The notes under the pieces: model-generated
Database searches by the model: none
What the model saw: the letters and a program-made list of their open reading frames with translations, nothing else
What the model was told of the DNA's origin: nothing
In this document: positions 1 through 7,116 of the stretch, in pieces
Layout of the letters: the number at the start of each line of letters is the position of its first letter
Numbering within the stretch: position 1 is the first letter of the stretch
Program-made: the position numbers and the translations under genes
Origin: Desulfocapsaceae bacterium
GTDB lineage: Bacteria; Desulfobacterota; Desulfobulbia; Desulfobulbales; Desulfocapsaceae
NCBI GenBank assembly: GCA_029934775.1
Contig: JAOZLO010000023.1
Span: 1 to 15,230 of the forward strand
Direction of reading: 5' to 3'
DNA: 15,230 nt

Positions 1-283
1 ATTTTTTATGAAACCAGGGCATAAACTCCAACTTCGATCTGAGAAATGTATCTTCAGATTATGTGGTTCGAGGTACTACCATGGTGCTTATACCCTCCCC
101 CTTTTGAGGTGTCAGAAAACCATGCAACAGCTATAAATCATTAAGATAATATAACAAACGGACGACATGCAGACTTGACTTGTCACCGGTTTTAAGGTAA
201 ATGCATAATATAGAAGTTCACCTTAATTACTCCGCATCTGTAGGTTTTGAACGGCCTCGCGTGAGAAAGGAAACGGTATTGGA
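1..283. other. Upstream leader region, no convincing gene
   Basis: This stretch precedes the exbB-like gene. One short frame is open from the window edge to a stop near position 136, but its roughly 44 residues have no recognisable motif and no clear ribosome binding site, so I do not call a gene. The 3' half holds a sigma-70-like promoter and a small inverted repeat, listed separately. Nothing else is recognisable. Confidence 0.5.
180..209 (+). promoter_or_regulatory. Sigma-70-like promoter of the exb/TPR/TonB-like operon
   Basis: TTGTCA (180-185) and CATAAT (204-209) each match the sigma-70 consensus at 5 of 6 positions and are 18 nt apart, predicting a start near 216. An inverted repeat, TTAAGGT (192-198) and ACCTTAA (220-226), brackets the -10 element and could be an operator for an unidentified regulator. 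It is not a recognisable Fur box. Assigned by eye only. Confidence 0.45.
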
Positions 284-949
284 ATGTCTATAATTGATTT
301 GATCTTAAAGGGCGGCTTATTGATGATTCCCATATCTTTGTGTTCCATTTTCGCGGTGGGGATTATAGCGGAAAGGATGATCCATTTCAGAAAAGCCCAA
401 GGTAATGTCAATAAGCTCAGGGAAAAACTGGAGCCTTTGATCATCGGAAACAAAATCAGTGAGGGCCGATTGCTGTGCGAGGAATCCGGTGGGGTTATTG
501 CGGATATTTACCGGGTCGCCTTGCAGGAATTACAAAAGGAATCGGATATGACTCAACCGGTTGAAGATGAGATCGAGTTGACTCGCCGGGTAATCGATGA
601 AAAGTTGCAGGTTTCGGTTTTACCGGCCCTGGAAAAACATTTAAACGCCTTGGATACACTGGCAAGAGGAACACCGCTGATGGGATTGCTGGGAACTATT
701 CTCGGGATGATCAAGGTTTTTTTTACGATCGGCACCGGTCAATCAGTTCCTGATCCGTCGGTGATGGCAAAAGGAATTGGCCTGGCTCTGATTACAACAG
801 CCGCCGGCTTGATTGTCGCCATCCCCGCTTTTTTTATGCATCGGTATTTTGTTGGAAAGGTGGACTATTTTCTGGAAGAAGCCCAGAGAGCTAAAGGCTG
901 GCTGTTGGCCCAACTGGCCAAAAGGAGACTTATATCGATGGCGCCCTGA
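284..949 (+). CDS. MotA/TolQ/ExbB-family proton channel protein
   Basis: This is the inner-membrane channel subunit of an ExbB-ExbD (TolQ-TolR) type motor, which uses the proton gradient to drive a TonB/TolA-like transducer. The 221 residues have the family's three-helix layout: TM1 at about 8-31, a cytoplasmic loop with helical charged segments (about 35-120), TM2 at about 127-150 carrying the signature TPLMGLLGTILGM, and TM3 at about 162-190 with the small-residue, Thr-rich face (ALITTAAGL) that lines the pore. The length is typical. The start is ATG 284; a GGA lies just upstream and AAGGAAA (267-273) is rather far, so initiation signals are weak. It is the first gene of a four-gene run, 14-23 nt before the exbD-like gene. 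The symbol is withheld because ExbB and TolQ cannot be separated by eye; the TonB-like downstream gene favours an ExbB role. Confidence 0.93.
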   Translation: MSIIDLILKGGLLMIPISLCSIFAVGIIAERMIHFRKAQGNVNKLREKLEPLIIGNKISEGRLLCEESGGVIADIYRVALQELQKESDMTQPVEDEIELTRRVIDEKLQVSVLPALEKHLNALDTLARGTPLMGLLGTILGMIKVFFTIGTGQSVPDPSVMAKGIGLALITTAAGLIVAIPAFFMHRYFVGKVDYFLEEAQRAKGWLLAQLAKRRLISMAP

Positions 950-972
950 TTTTTTAGGACGGAGTGATCAAC

Positions 973-1593
973 ATGGCGAATGATTGGAAATTAAGAAAAG
1001 ATGACAAGCTGTTTGATTCCGTTTCTTTAAAGACGTTGAGGACCTGGGTTTACGAAAACCGGGTTCAGGGCCGGGACATGGTCTCGTCGAACGGGGGTAA
1101 GACGTGGTCTTTGGCCGAAAAAACCCCGGAATTACTTCCATTTTTCTCATCCCAAAGCCCAACCGTATCGGAACTTCCCACCGGATATGTCGGCAAGGTT
1201 GAACGTAGGCGGAGGAGCATCGAGGTTATCGATATGATTCCGATGCTTGATATGGTCTTTCTGCTTCTAATATTTTTTGCTCTGACAAACACCTTTGAAA
1301 TGCAAAGGTTTCTGGAACTCAATCTTCCCGAGGGCAGCTCGGGCATTGAACTGAAAAAAACAGAGAAACTGACGCTGGCCATCAATAAAGACAATCAAGT
1401 CACGCTTGAAAACGAGCTGATCGAACTGCCGAAATTGGAAGCCAAATTGAAAGAAATTATTCAGCAGGATACGGAAGTCACGCTGGTGATAGAGGGAGAT
1501 GAAAACGTACCTCACGGACGCGTAGTTGAGCTGATGGATGTGGCCAATAGCGCCGGCGTAAAGAAAATTCTGATCACCGTCAAGAGGAAATAA
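973..1593 (+). CDS. ExbD/TolR-family protein with N-terminal GYF_2-like domain
   Basis: This is the partner of the ExbB-like channel. ExbD/TolR proteins contribute the proton-carrying Asp in a single helix and a periplasmic domain. Here the helix is about residues 87-106 (MIPMLDMVFLLLIFF), with the key Asp at about residue 93 of the ATG 973 start; the periplasmic alpha/beta domain fills about 107-206. Unusually, residues 1-57 form an extra cytoplasmic domain with the GYF_2/DUF4339 pattern: a Trp near the start, a Leu-rich helix SLKTLRTWV, a short charged turn, then GKTWSLAEKTPEL. Ordinary ExbD is about 140 residues, so the addition accounts for the size. A GTG at 964 would add three residues, but ATG 973 has GGAG (961-964) at a good distance and is preferred. 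The GYF-like assignment is less secure than the ExbD assignment. Confidence 0.9.
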   Translation: MANDWKLRKDDKLFDSVSLKTLRTWVYENRVQGRDMVSSNGGKTWSLAEKTPELLPFFSSQSPTVSELPTGYVGKVERRRRSIEVIDMIPMLDMVFLLLIFFALTNTFEMQRFLELNLPEGSSGIELKKTEKLTLAINKDNQVTLENELIELPKLEAKLKEIIQQDTEVTLVIEGDENVPHGRVVELMDVANSAGVKKILITVKRK

Positions 1594-1599
1594 CACCCT

Positions 1600-1654
1600 C
1601 TAGGAGGCTGTCCGAGAATGCCCTTTTGCCCAAAATTCTCAGACAAGCTCCTAG
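1600..1654. repeat. Palindromic repeat between exbD-like and TPR genes
   Basis: Two 20-nt arms (1600-1619 and 1635-1654) are inverted complements at 17 of 20 positions, around a 15-nt loop. The arms begin and end with CTAGGAGG / CTCCTAG. The TPR reading frame can be extended back into it (to 1618), but the extension lacks a ribosome binding site and the real signal peptide starts at 1684. It is probably a dispersed REP- or MITE-like element; in the mRNA it would form a hairpin that could set the ratio of exbBD to downstream genes. The arm complementarity is seen directly; the element's dispersal and function are inferred. Confidence 0.75.
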
Positions 1655-1683
1655 GGAGCCTGTTTTTGAGGAAAGGTTTAAAG

Positions 1684-3603
1684 ATGAAACGATCCATCGT
1701 ATTCGGACTGGCGGCAATTTCGATCTGGTTTTGTTTTTCATCCGCCGTGGCAGGTCAAAAGGCCGCCTTTTATGTGAACCTGGGGTTTAGCTACTATAAA
1801 TCAGGCAAATATCAAATCGCCGTAGAGCAATTTGAAAAGGCCTTGACTCTGGATAAGAATTACCGAAATATTCACGCCCTGCTCGGTTCCGCTTTTTTAC
1901 AGATGGGCAGCACCGACAAGGCTATCGCTGCGTATAAAGCACAAATTCAACTCACTCCGAAGATTGCAGATTATCACTATAACCTTGGTCTTGCCTATCA
2001 AAAAATACAATCCTATGACGAGGCCATTCAAGCTTTCAAAGTGGTTATTGCGATAGATGAAAACGCTGTTAAAGCCCATCGCAACCTCGGCTATGTTTTT
2101 TTAATGCAGCAGCAATTGGCGGAAGCTGTGCAGTCTTTGAAGAAAGCGGTCGCTCTGGATGCGACTTCCTGGAACGACTGGTATAACTTGGGGGTGGCCT
2201 ATTACCTGCAAGAGGAGTACGCCGATGCTGTTCTATCCTACCTGAAGGCACTTGAACTGCAGCCACAAAATTCCGAAATTCAAACGGCGTTGGCAAAAGC
2301 TTATTTAAGGGAGGGCCATACGGATGCGGCTCTGGACCAATATCAAACGCTGCGAAAATCCCAACCCTTTGACCCTGAAATCCGGTACGAGATCGGACTG
2401 GTGTTCCGGCAGCAGGGGCTGTGCCCTGAGGCGATTGCTGAATTCCAATGGGCTCTCAAACAAGAGCCAGATCATATCAGGGCGAGAATCCAGCTGGCTA
2501 AATGCCTCATGGACACCGGACAAACCGACGCGGCCATGGCAGCGTATGGGCATGTTTTGGAATTAGAGCCAGATGCGGTGGAACCGCTGTTGGGGATGGG
2601 GGTTGCGCTAATCAAAAAAGGCGAATACGAAAAAGCCGTTGCCTACCTGTTGCGGGCCAAATCAAGGGGACCGGAAAGTGGGGAGATCCAGTTTCAACTG
2701 GCTCTTTGCTATGACCTTGCAAACATGCGCTTACAGGCTGTTGATGCGTATCAGGAATCCATTAGAATAGATCCCACCCTGCCGGAGGCTTATTTTAATC
2801 TTGCGGTCATCTATAACGGTGAGGGCCGTCAGGCTGACGCTGAAAAGCTCTATCAAAAGTCGATCAGCCTGAAACCGGATTTTGCCGAAGCCTATAATAA
2901 TATGGGCACGATTTTCAACGATAGAGGAGAAGTCCAGAAGGCTTTAGAGGCTTTTGCACAAGCCATCAGCTTGAAACCGGATTTTGCCGAAGCCCATAAT
3001 AATATGGGATCGGTTTACCGCAAAACCGGTGATTTCGAACGCGCCCTTGCGGAAATTCGCCAGGCAATCGGTATCAGTGATAACCTCTATCAGGCTCACT
3101 ACAACATGGCGGCCGTTTTCGAGGAGACCAAAACCTACCAGGAGGCCGTTAAAGCCTACCGCAAAACCATCAAACTGGCACCGAACCATGAAGATGCCCA
3201 TTTGGGTCTGGGCAATGCCCTTCAAGCGTTGGACCAGACAGCAGAGGCCACAGAAAGTTACCGTGCTGTTCTCATAATCAATGACCACAACGTCCAGGCC
3301 CGCTTTAAGTTAGCCGGAATTCTGACTTCACAGAAGAAAAACGATGAAGCTATCAAACAGTATCAGGCCATTCTGGCTTCAGAACCAGAAAATAGAGACG
3401 CACTTAACAATCTTGGCATTCTATATTTTCATGAAAAATCCTATAATGAGGCTTTTCAATACCTCTCAAAAGCAGTACAGGGTGATTCGCCACGTGATTA
3501 TATTCATAATAATCTCGGAATGTTGTATACTGAAATGGGAATGCATGAAGAGGCCAGAGCTGAATTTGAAAAGGCTATTCACCTGGAAGATAGTACTCAG
3601 TGA
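1684..3603 (+). CDS. Secreted multi-TPR protein of the Exb/TonB-like operon
   Basis: The protein is 639 residues from ATG 1684. This start is chosen because GAGGAAAGG (1668-1676) lies 7 nt upstream and the product begins with a clear signal peptide (MKRS, a hydrophobic core, then AVA before GQ at about residue 22-24). After that almost the whole chain is tetratricopeptide repeats, about 18 units of 34 residues with the usual W/Y-LG-Y, A-Y and A-P spacing (for example YYNLGVAYYLQEEYADAV-type units). TPR solenoids bind proteins and have no enzymatic role. Export plus position between ExbD and the TonB-like gene suggest a periplasmic scaffold, comparable in idea to the TPR partner TtpC of some Vibrio TonB systems, though not shown to be homologous. 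Two neighbouring units are nearly identical in DNA (2863-2908 and 2965-3010), indicating recent unit duplication. The ligand is unknown. Confidence 0.88.
   Translation: MKRSIVFGLAAISIWFCFSSAVAGQKAAFYVNLGFSYYKSGKYQIAVEQFEKALTLDKNYRNIHALLGSAFLQMGSTDKAIAAYKAQIQLTPKIADYHYNLGLAYQKIQSYDEAIQAFKVVIAIDENAVKAHRNLGYVFLMQQQLAEAVQSLKKAVALDATSWNDWYNLGVAYYLQEEYADAVLSYLKALELQPQNSEIQTALAKAYLREGHTDAALDQYQTLRKSQPFDPEIRYEIGLVFRQQGLCPEAIAEFQWALKQEPDHIRARIQLAKCLMDTGQTDAAMAAYGHVLELEPDAVEPLLGMGVALIKKGEYEKAVAYLLRAKSRGPESGEIQFQLALCYDLANMRLQAVDAYQESIRIDPTLPEAYFNLAVIYNGEGRQADAEKLYQKSISLKPDFAEAYNNMGTIFNDRGEVQKALEAFAQAISLKPDFAEAHNNMGSVYRKTGDFERALAEIRQAIGISDNLYQAHYNMAAVFEETKTYQEAVKAYRKTIKLAPNHEDAHLGLGNALQALDQTAEATESYRAVLIINDHNVQARFKLAGILTSQKKNDEAIKQYQAILASEPENRDALNNLGILYFHEKSYNEAFQYLSKAVQGDSPRDYIHNNLGMLYTEMGMHEEARAEFEKAIHLEDSTQ
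2863..3010 (+). repeat. Near-identical adjacent TPR units (102-bp period)
   Basis: The segments 2863-2908 and 2965-3010 differ at only a few bases and are offset by exactly 102 bp, that is one 34-residue TPR. The shared peptide is ISLKPDFAEAxNNMG. Other units in the gene are far more diverged, so this looks like a recent in-frame duplication or gene conversion. Confidence 0.8.
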
Positions 3604-3624
3604 AGGTAAGTCTTTTGGAAAACC

Positions 3625-4821
3625 ATGTTTAAAAACAGGTTGGCACCCTATATTCTTGCCTCGGTCCTGATTCACATCGGACTTTTGTTCGGAATGCACA
3701 ATTTTCTGAGTTTGCCTGATGCACAGTTAGAGCCGCCGGTATTGATTCCGGTGGAGATGGTGGTTCTCAGAAAACAACTTCCCAACCCCGCACTCAAAAT
3801 CACAGCCAGTGAACCGATAGCTACAAAGAGGCAGGACTCTATTGTCCAGAGTCAATTAGCGGTACATACGGATGGTGATCAAGGTAGCGCTGATATTGCT
3901 GATCCTATTCCAGCAGAAGGCAATTACCAATCCAGTGTGAATCTTGAAATTAATGACCCCATCCGTACGATGCGGATGGTAAGAGAGAGACCAGAACCCG
4001 CCGGACAGCTGGAATTCGTGCTTTCCCATACCCCTTTCTTGCATCTTTTTCCGGCAGATGAGCAGATTTATGAGGAGCCACCTGGCCCAAAGAAAGGCGC
4101 TAGTGAGCCACGTTTTACTGCGGCTACAATGCCAACTCCATTTGTGCCGCCCAGAACGCCAAAGGGAGATGTGGTGGCCAGCGAGCCAGTGAACATGGTT
4201 ATCCAGACGATCTCTCCACATCTGTCAGCGGTAGAACCGTCGTTAATGGCCGGGTCAACTCCGTCAGGTATGAGTATATCTGCTGATTTTGTTGAGGCCA
4301 AAGCTGCGGAAAGTCCACACCATTCACCAAAGGGAGATGAGGTTACCAGCGAGCCGGTGATTCTGTCTGTCCAGATGACCTCTCCGCATCTGGCCGTGGT
4401 AGAACCGTCGTTGCCGGCTGGGTCAACTCTGTCAGGTATGAGCACATCTGCCGATCTTGTTGAGGCCAAAGTTACGGTAAGCCCACACTTTTCCCAAGTG
4501 TCTCATGAGGTTGTGACAGCCCTGATGAATACACAGACCGGAGATCATTCTATCGTTGAATTGCGCCCCCTGCCAAAGCAGGTTGAAAGCGAACCCCGCT
4601 TGCTGGCCTCGACTCTTCAGATAAACAGTCATCCGAAAGGGGCTCAGGTTTATGTTGATGGTATGTTGAGCGGGGATACTCCGTTGGACTTGGAGCTTAC
4701 TCTGGGAAAACATGAGGTTCGGCTGGCCTTGCCGGATTACTATGATTGGAAGGCTCAGGTCGACTTAACCGAAACCAATCGGTCAATTCCTCTTTCTCTT
4801 CGATTGCTGCCGGTTGACTGA
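3625..4821 (+). CDS. TonB-like energy transducer with C-terminal PEGA domain
   Basis: This 398-residue protein has three parts. Residues about 6-28 are a single N-terminal membrane helix containing Ser13-xxx-His17, the SxxxH arrangement that in TonB contacts ExbB/ExbD and is needed for energy coupling. Residues about 30-325 are a long Pro/Ser/Glu-rich linker, as expected for spanning the periplasm, including two 56-residue tandem repeats (about 179-234 and 235-290) and a decayed third start. Residues about 331-394 are a PEGA domain (SHPKGAQVYVDG, then a G-TPL turn, then GKHEVRLALPDYY). The usual TonB C-terminal domain, which binds TonB boxes of outer-membrane receptors, is absent. It follows the TPR gene by 21 nt, with GGA (3616-3618) as a weak ribosome binding site. 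Role inferred: a transducer driven by the upstream channel whose output is something other than a classical TonB-dependent receptor. The N-terminal and PEGA calls are good; the function is open. Confidence 0.82.
   Translation: MFKNRLAPYILASVLIHIGLLFGMHNFLSLPDAQLEPPVLIPVEMVVLRKQLPNPALKITASEPIATKRQDSIVQSQLAVHTDGDQGSADIADPIPAEGNYQSSVNLEINDPIRTMRMVRERPEPAGQLEFVLSHTPFLHLFPADEQIYEEPPGPKKGASEPRFTAATMPTPFVPPRTPKGDVVASEPVNMVIQTISPHLSAVEPSLMAGSTPSGMSISADFVEAKAAESPHHSPKGDEVTSEPVILSVQMTSPHLAVVEPSLPAGSTLSGMSTSADLVEAKVTVSPHFSQVSHEVVTALMNTQTGDHSIVELRPLPKQVESEPRLLASTLQINSHPKGAQVYVDGMLSGDTPLDLELTLGKHEVRLALPDYYDWKAQVDLTETNRSIPLSLRLLPVD
4159..4494 (+). repeat. 168-bp tandem repeat in the linker of the TonB-like gene
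   Basis: Two copies, 4159-4326 and 4327-4494, each start with CCAAAGGGAGATG and have a period of exactly 168 bp (56 codons). The matching peptides share PKGD, SEP, SPHL, VEPSL-AGST-SGMS-SAD and VEAK blocks. A partial third copy is recognisable after 4494 (SPHFSQVSHEV). The in-frame period means copy number would alter linker length without breaking the frame. Confidence 0.9.
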
Positions 4822-4977
4822 TGTCCTGTCAAGCACCAACTGACGTATCTTGCTTGCCCTTTTGGCCAAAACCTTCGTTATTTTTCAAAAAATAGCGAAA
4901 ACATACAGAAAAGAGTTGCAAAGTTTGTGAATGTTTCATAAATACAATAGTCGATTGTCGACATTATATTTTGCCCT
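4822..4977. other. Intergenic gap with AT-rich hairpin
   Basis: This gap follows the TonB-like gene. It holds a perfect 12-nt palindrome TTTTGGCCAAAA (4860-4871) and just after it an AT-rich hairpin, TTCGTTATTTTT / AAAAAATAGCGAA (4874-4898, one mismatch). They may end the exb operon transcript, but neither has a GC-rich stem followed by a T run, so this is not called an intrinsic terminator. Confidence 0.4.
4916..4970 (+). promoter_or_regulatory. Candidate promoter and GntR operator
   Basis: TGTCGACA (4956-4963) is a perfect 8-nt palindrome inside the near-palindrome 4954-4965. It carries the GT...AC half-sites typical of GntR-family operators. Weak promoter elements surround it: TTGCAA (4916-4921), TACAAT (4943-4948) and TATATT (4965-4970), none with ideal spacing. 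The location just before a GntR gene suggests autoregulation of the gntR/ATP-grasp/kamA run. The palindrome is seen; the binding is inferred. Confidence 0.45.
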
Positions 4978-5001
4978 GTGCAGGGCCGAAGGAAAGAGAG
5001 G

Positions 5002-5643
5002 ATGATAGTTAAAACGACATATAAAGATCAGATCGTTGAGCATATTTATGAGCTGATACTGGATGGGGTTTACTCTCCCGGGGACCAGATCAAGGAGAGT
5101 GCGCTTGCGGAAGAGATGGGAATAAGCAGGGCACCGGTTCGTGAAGCACTCAAGGAACTTGTGAGCAATGGTCTTATTGAATACAAACCACAGATTGGAA
5201 ACTTCATTGCCCTGCTTCCGCCAAAAGAAATAATAGATGCCTACACCACCAGAGGTGTTCTGGAAGGATACGCAATAATGGAAGCGCGGGATAAATTTTC
5301 TGGAGATGAGATTGAAGTCCTTGAAGAAATGACAGTGAAAATGCAAAAATATGCAGAAAAGAATAACCGCAAAATGGTTGTCAGCGTTGGAGGTGATTTT
5401 CACAATCTCCTGATCAGTAAAAACAAAAACGTCCAGCTTGCTGAATATACCCAACGGTTAAGTTTGAAACTGCATGTTCTTTTCTATAAACACTGGAGTA
5501 ACCTTTATACACCGGCAGAAATAGGTGACAGGCATTTCCGAATTGTTTCAAGCCTGGTCAGCGGCAACCCGGTAGAAATTGAAAAAAGTGTTCGTGATCA
5601 CTATGCTGAAACCGGAACGAAAATAGCATCACTTCAAAAATAG
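5002..5643 (+). CDS. GntR-family (FCD subfamily) transcriptional regulator
   Basis: This 213-residue regulator begins with a winged helix-turn-helix (about residues 5-70), containing the GntR hallmarks of a PGDQI-ESALAEEMGISRAPVREAL core, then the wing LIEYKPQIGNFIA. The rest is an all-helical FCD ligand domain, in which an Asp and three His normally hold a metal that coordinates a small carboxylate. Candidates here are GGDFHNLL (Asp and His), DRHFRIV and VRDHYAETG. FCD regulators generally sense metabolites of the pathway they control. A GTG at 4978 would give 221 residues, but ATG 5002 has AAGGAAAG (4989-4996) at the right distance and fits the family's start. It precedes the ATP-grasp gene by about 50 nt on the same strand, so it likely senses that pathway's substrate or product. 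The ligand is unknown. Confidence 0.9.
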   Translation: MIVKTTYKDQIVEHIYELILDGVYSPGDQIKESALAEEMGISRAPVREALKELVSNGLIEYKPQIGNFIALLPPKEIIDAYTTRGVLEGYAIMEARDKFSGDEIEVLEEMTVKMQKYAEKNNRKMVVSVGGDFHNLLISKNKNVQLAEYTQRLSLKLHVLFYKHWSNLYTPAEIGDRHFRIVSSLVSGNPVEIEKSVRDHYAETGTKIASLQK

Positions 5644-5694
5644 TATTTTATAAAAACTCAACGATAATCTGTCGTTTTAGATCGGGAAAAAGAT

Positions 5695-7110
5695 ATGCAA
5701 ATTCAAGGGGATGATATCCTGTATTCAAATTTCACCTATAATCCGGATGTTTATTACTTTCTCTATGTGGGGGATCTGAAAAATTATGCACTGAATTTTT
5801 TTGTAAAAGAAACTTTAGAGAGAAGACTGGCCGGTCGTGAGATCAGGTTTATAGCAATTGTTCCGGATGTCTGTTTTCAATATAACTATTCCAATATTAT
5901 CGTAATAAATCCGATTGCAAGAGATGATATGATACACAATCATACTTTCAGCGATCTGAAATCAGCTCCCAAGATGAGCTGCAGGTTGGGCAGTTCACAG
6001 TTCATGACTGCCGTTTCGGAAAGTGAAAACATCCAGAAGCTTATCGGTACTATCCTTGAACGCCAAAATCTACTGTATATCAATCTCTATGAGAGCGTAA
6101 TAGAGATGACTCTGGACACTATTGACGGAGTTTCAATCCTGGGGCCTGATAAGCTGATTGCGAGAAATTTTAACGATAAGGTTGTTCAGCAGAAAGAATT
6201 GCAGTGGGTAGTTCCACTGATTGAGGGCAAAACCTGTGAAGGAATTGACAGTCTGATGGAGATCACAGCATCTTTAAGAGATGTATGGTCAGATGGAATA
6301 TTTGTCAGCGCTGCATTTTCAGCAGCCGGTGCAAATTCGGCCGTTACTTTTTGCCAGGAAGATGTTTCTGCAAAATTCAAAGAAAATTGTGAATATCTTG
6401 TGACTAAATATATTCCCCACGACCTTGATCCTACGGTTCTGGCAGTTGTGGCAAATGAAGAAGACGTCTATGTTGCCGGAATCGCAGATCAGACCATCGA
6501 AGGTGGCAACAGGTTTGTTGGTTCGCACTTTCCATCAGTTGCCTCAAAAGAGCACCAGCACCAGTTGAGAGAGTACACTGTCGAAGTTGGTAAAATTATG
6601 GGAAAGGCGGGATATAGAGGAATTTTTGGTTGTGACTATCTCATAGACAGGGAGGGTAATATTTTCTTTTTAGAGGTCAATGCACGTAAGCAGGGAACTA
6701 CCCTGGAGTTTTGTTTTACCATGGAGCAAAATTTACCAGAAGGTTCACCAATGCTGCCGGAACTTGAATATTATGCTGTTACAGAAAGTCGATTTCCACT
6801 TCAAACTGTTCAGATGAACGGGAATATTAGAGGGATTCACTGGGGAACGTATAATCACAAAGTTTCGACAGAGCAGATAACCAACGGGTACATACCGCAA
6901 AACCCCTACGAGCGTGAAACTTTCAAGAAGGTAGCCCGTAAAGAGCTGGTAAAGGATTTTGTTATTCTTGAGCATCTGGGTACAAACCTGAAGGTGATGC
7001 CGGGAACTTTTCTGGCCCGTGTTGTTTCGGTAGCCAGAAGCAGGGAAGATGTTGATGAAGGGTTGTGTCAGGGCGTTGGTTTTATACGACAAACAATTAA
7101 AAAGGTATAG
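5695..7110 (+). CDS. ATP-grasp superfamily ligase
   Basis: ATP-grasp enzymes activate a carboxylate as an acylphosphate and join it to an amine or similar nucleophile. This 471-residue protein has a Rossmann-like N-terminal part (about 15-75), a linker with the ATP-grasp entry motif GPDKLIARNFNDK (about 150-162), a phosphate-loop-like strand and turn FVSAAFSAAGANSAV (about 203-217), the adenine-side strand VTKYIPHDLDPTVLAVV (about 236-252), and the magnesium-binding core DYLIDREGNIFFLEVNAR with Asp314, Glu327, Asn329 and Arg331. The basic residue usual in the second strand (Lys of a KP pair) is not evident, which is odd. About 120 C-terminal residues (350-471) are unassigned. GGGA (5684-5687) is the ribosome binding site. 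The kamA-family gene begins 6 nt after its stop, with its ribosome binding site overlapping that stop, so the two should be made together. Superfamily assignment is good; the substrate is unknown. Confidence 0.82.
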   Translation: MQIQGDDILYSNFTYNPDVYYFLYVGDLKNYALNFFVKETLERRLAGREIRFIAIVPDVCFQYNYSNIIVINPIARDDMIHNHTFSDLKSAPKMSCRLGSSQFMTAVSESENIQKLIGTILERQNLLYINLYESVIEMTLDTIDGVSILGPDKLIARNFNDKVVQQKELQWVVPLIEGKTCEGIDSLMEITASLRDVWSDGIFVSAAFSAAGANSAVTFCQEDVSAKFKENCEYLVTKYIPHDLDPTVLAVVANEEDVYVAGIADQTIEGGNRFVGSHFPSVASKEHQHQLREYTVEVGKIMGKAGYRGIFGCDYLIDREGNIFFLEVNARKQGTTLEFCFTMEQNLPEGSPMLPELEYYAVTESRFPLQTVQMNGNIRGIHWGTYNHKVSTEQITNGYIPQNPYERETFKKVARKELVKDFVILEHLGTNLKVMPGTFLARVVSVARSREDVDEGLCQGVGFIRQTIKKV

Positions 7111-7116
7111 GGAATT

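Noticed and set aside
2..136. A short open frame running in from the window edge
   Set aside because: About 44 residues, no motif, no ribosome binding site before its internal ATG; it cannot be told from noise.
136..160. A Fur-box-like AT-rich stretch upstream of exbB (contains GATAAT)
   Set aside because: Only about half of the 19 consensus positions match and there is a single good hexamer, which is expected by chance in AT-rich DNA.
1618..1683. Earlier start for the TPR protein
   Set aside because: The extension lies in the palindromic repeat and would bury the signal peptide; ATG 1684 has a strong ribosome binding site.
4068..4469. A 133-codon open frame on the minus strand with internal repeats
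   Set aside because: It is antisense to the tandem repeats of the TonB-like gene; the repetition is inherited from the plus-strand repeat, and no recognisable domain is present.
4860..4898. Palindrome and AT-rich hairpin considered as an intrinsic terminator
   Set aside because: No GC-rich stem and no following T run; left as an unassigned intergenic hairpin.
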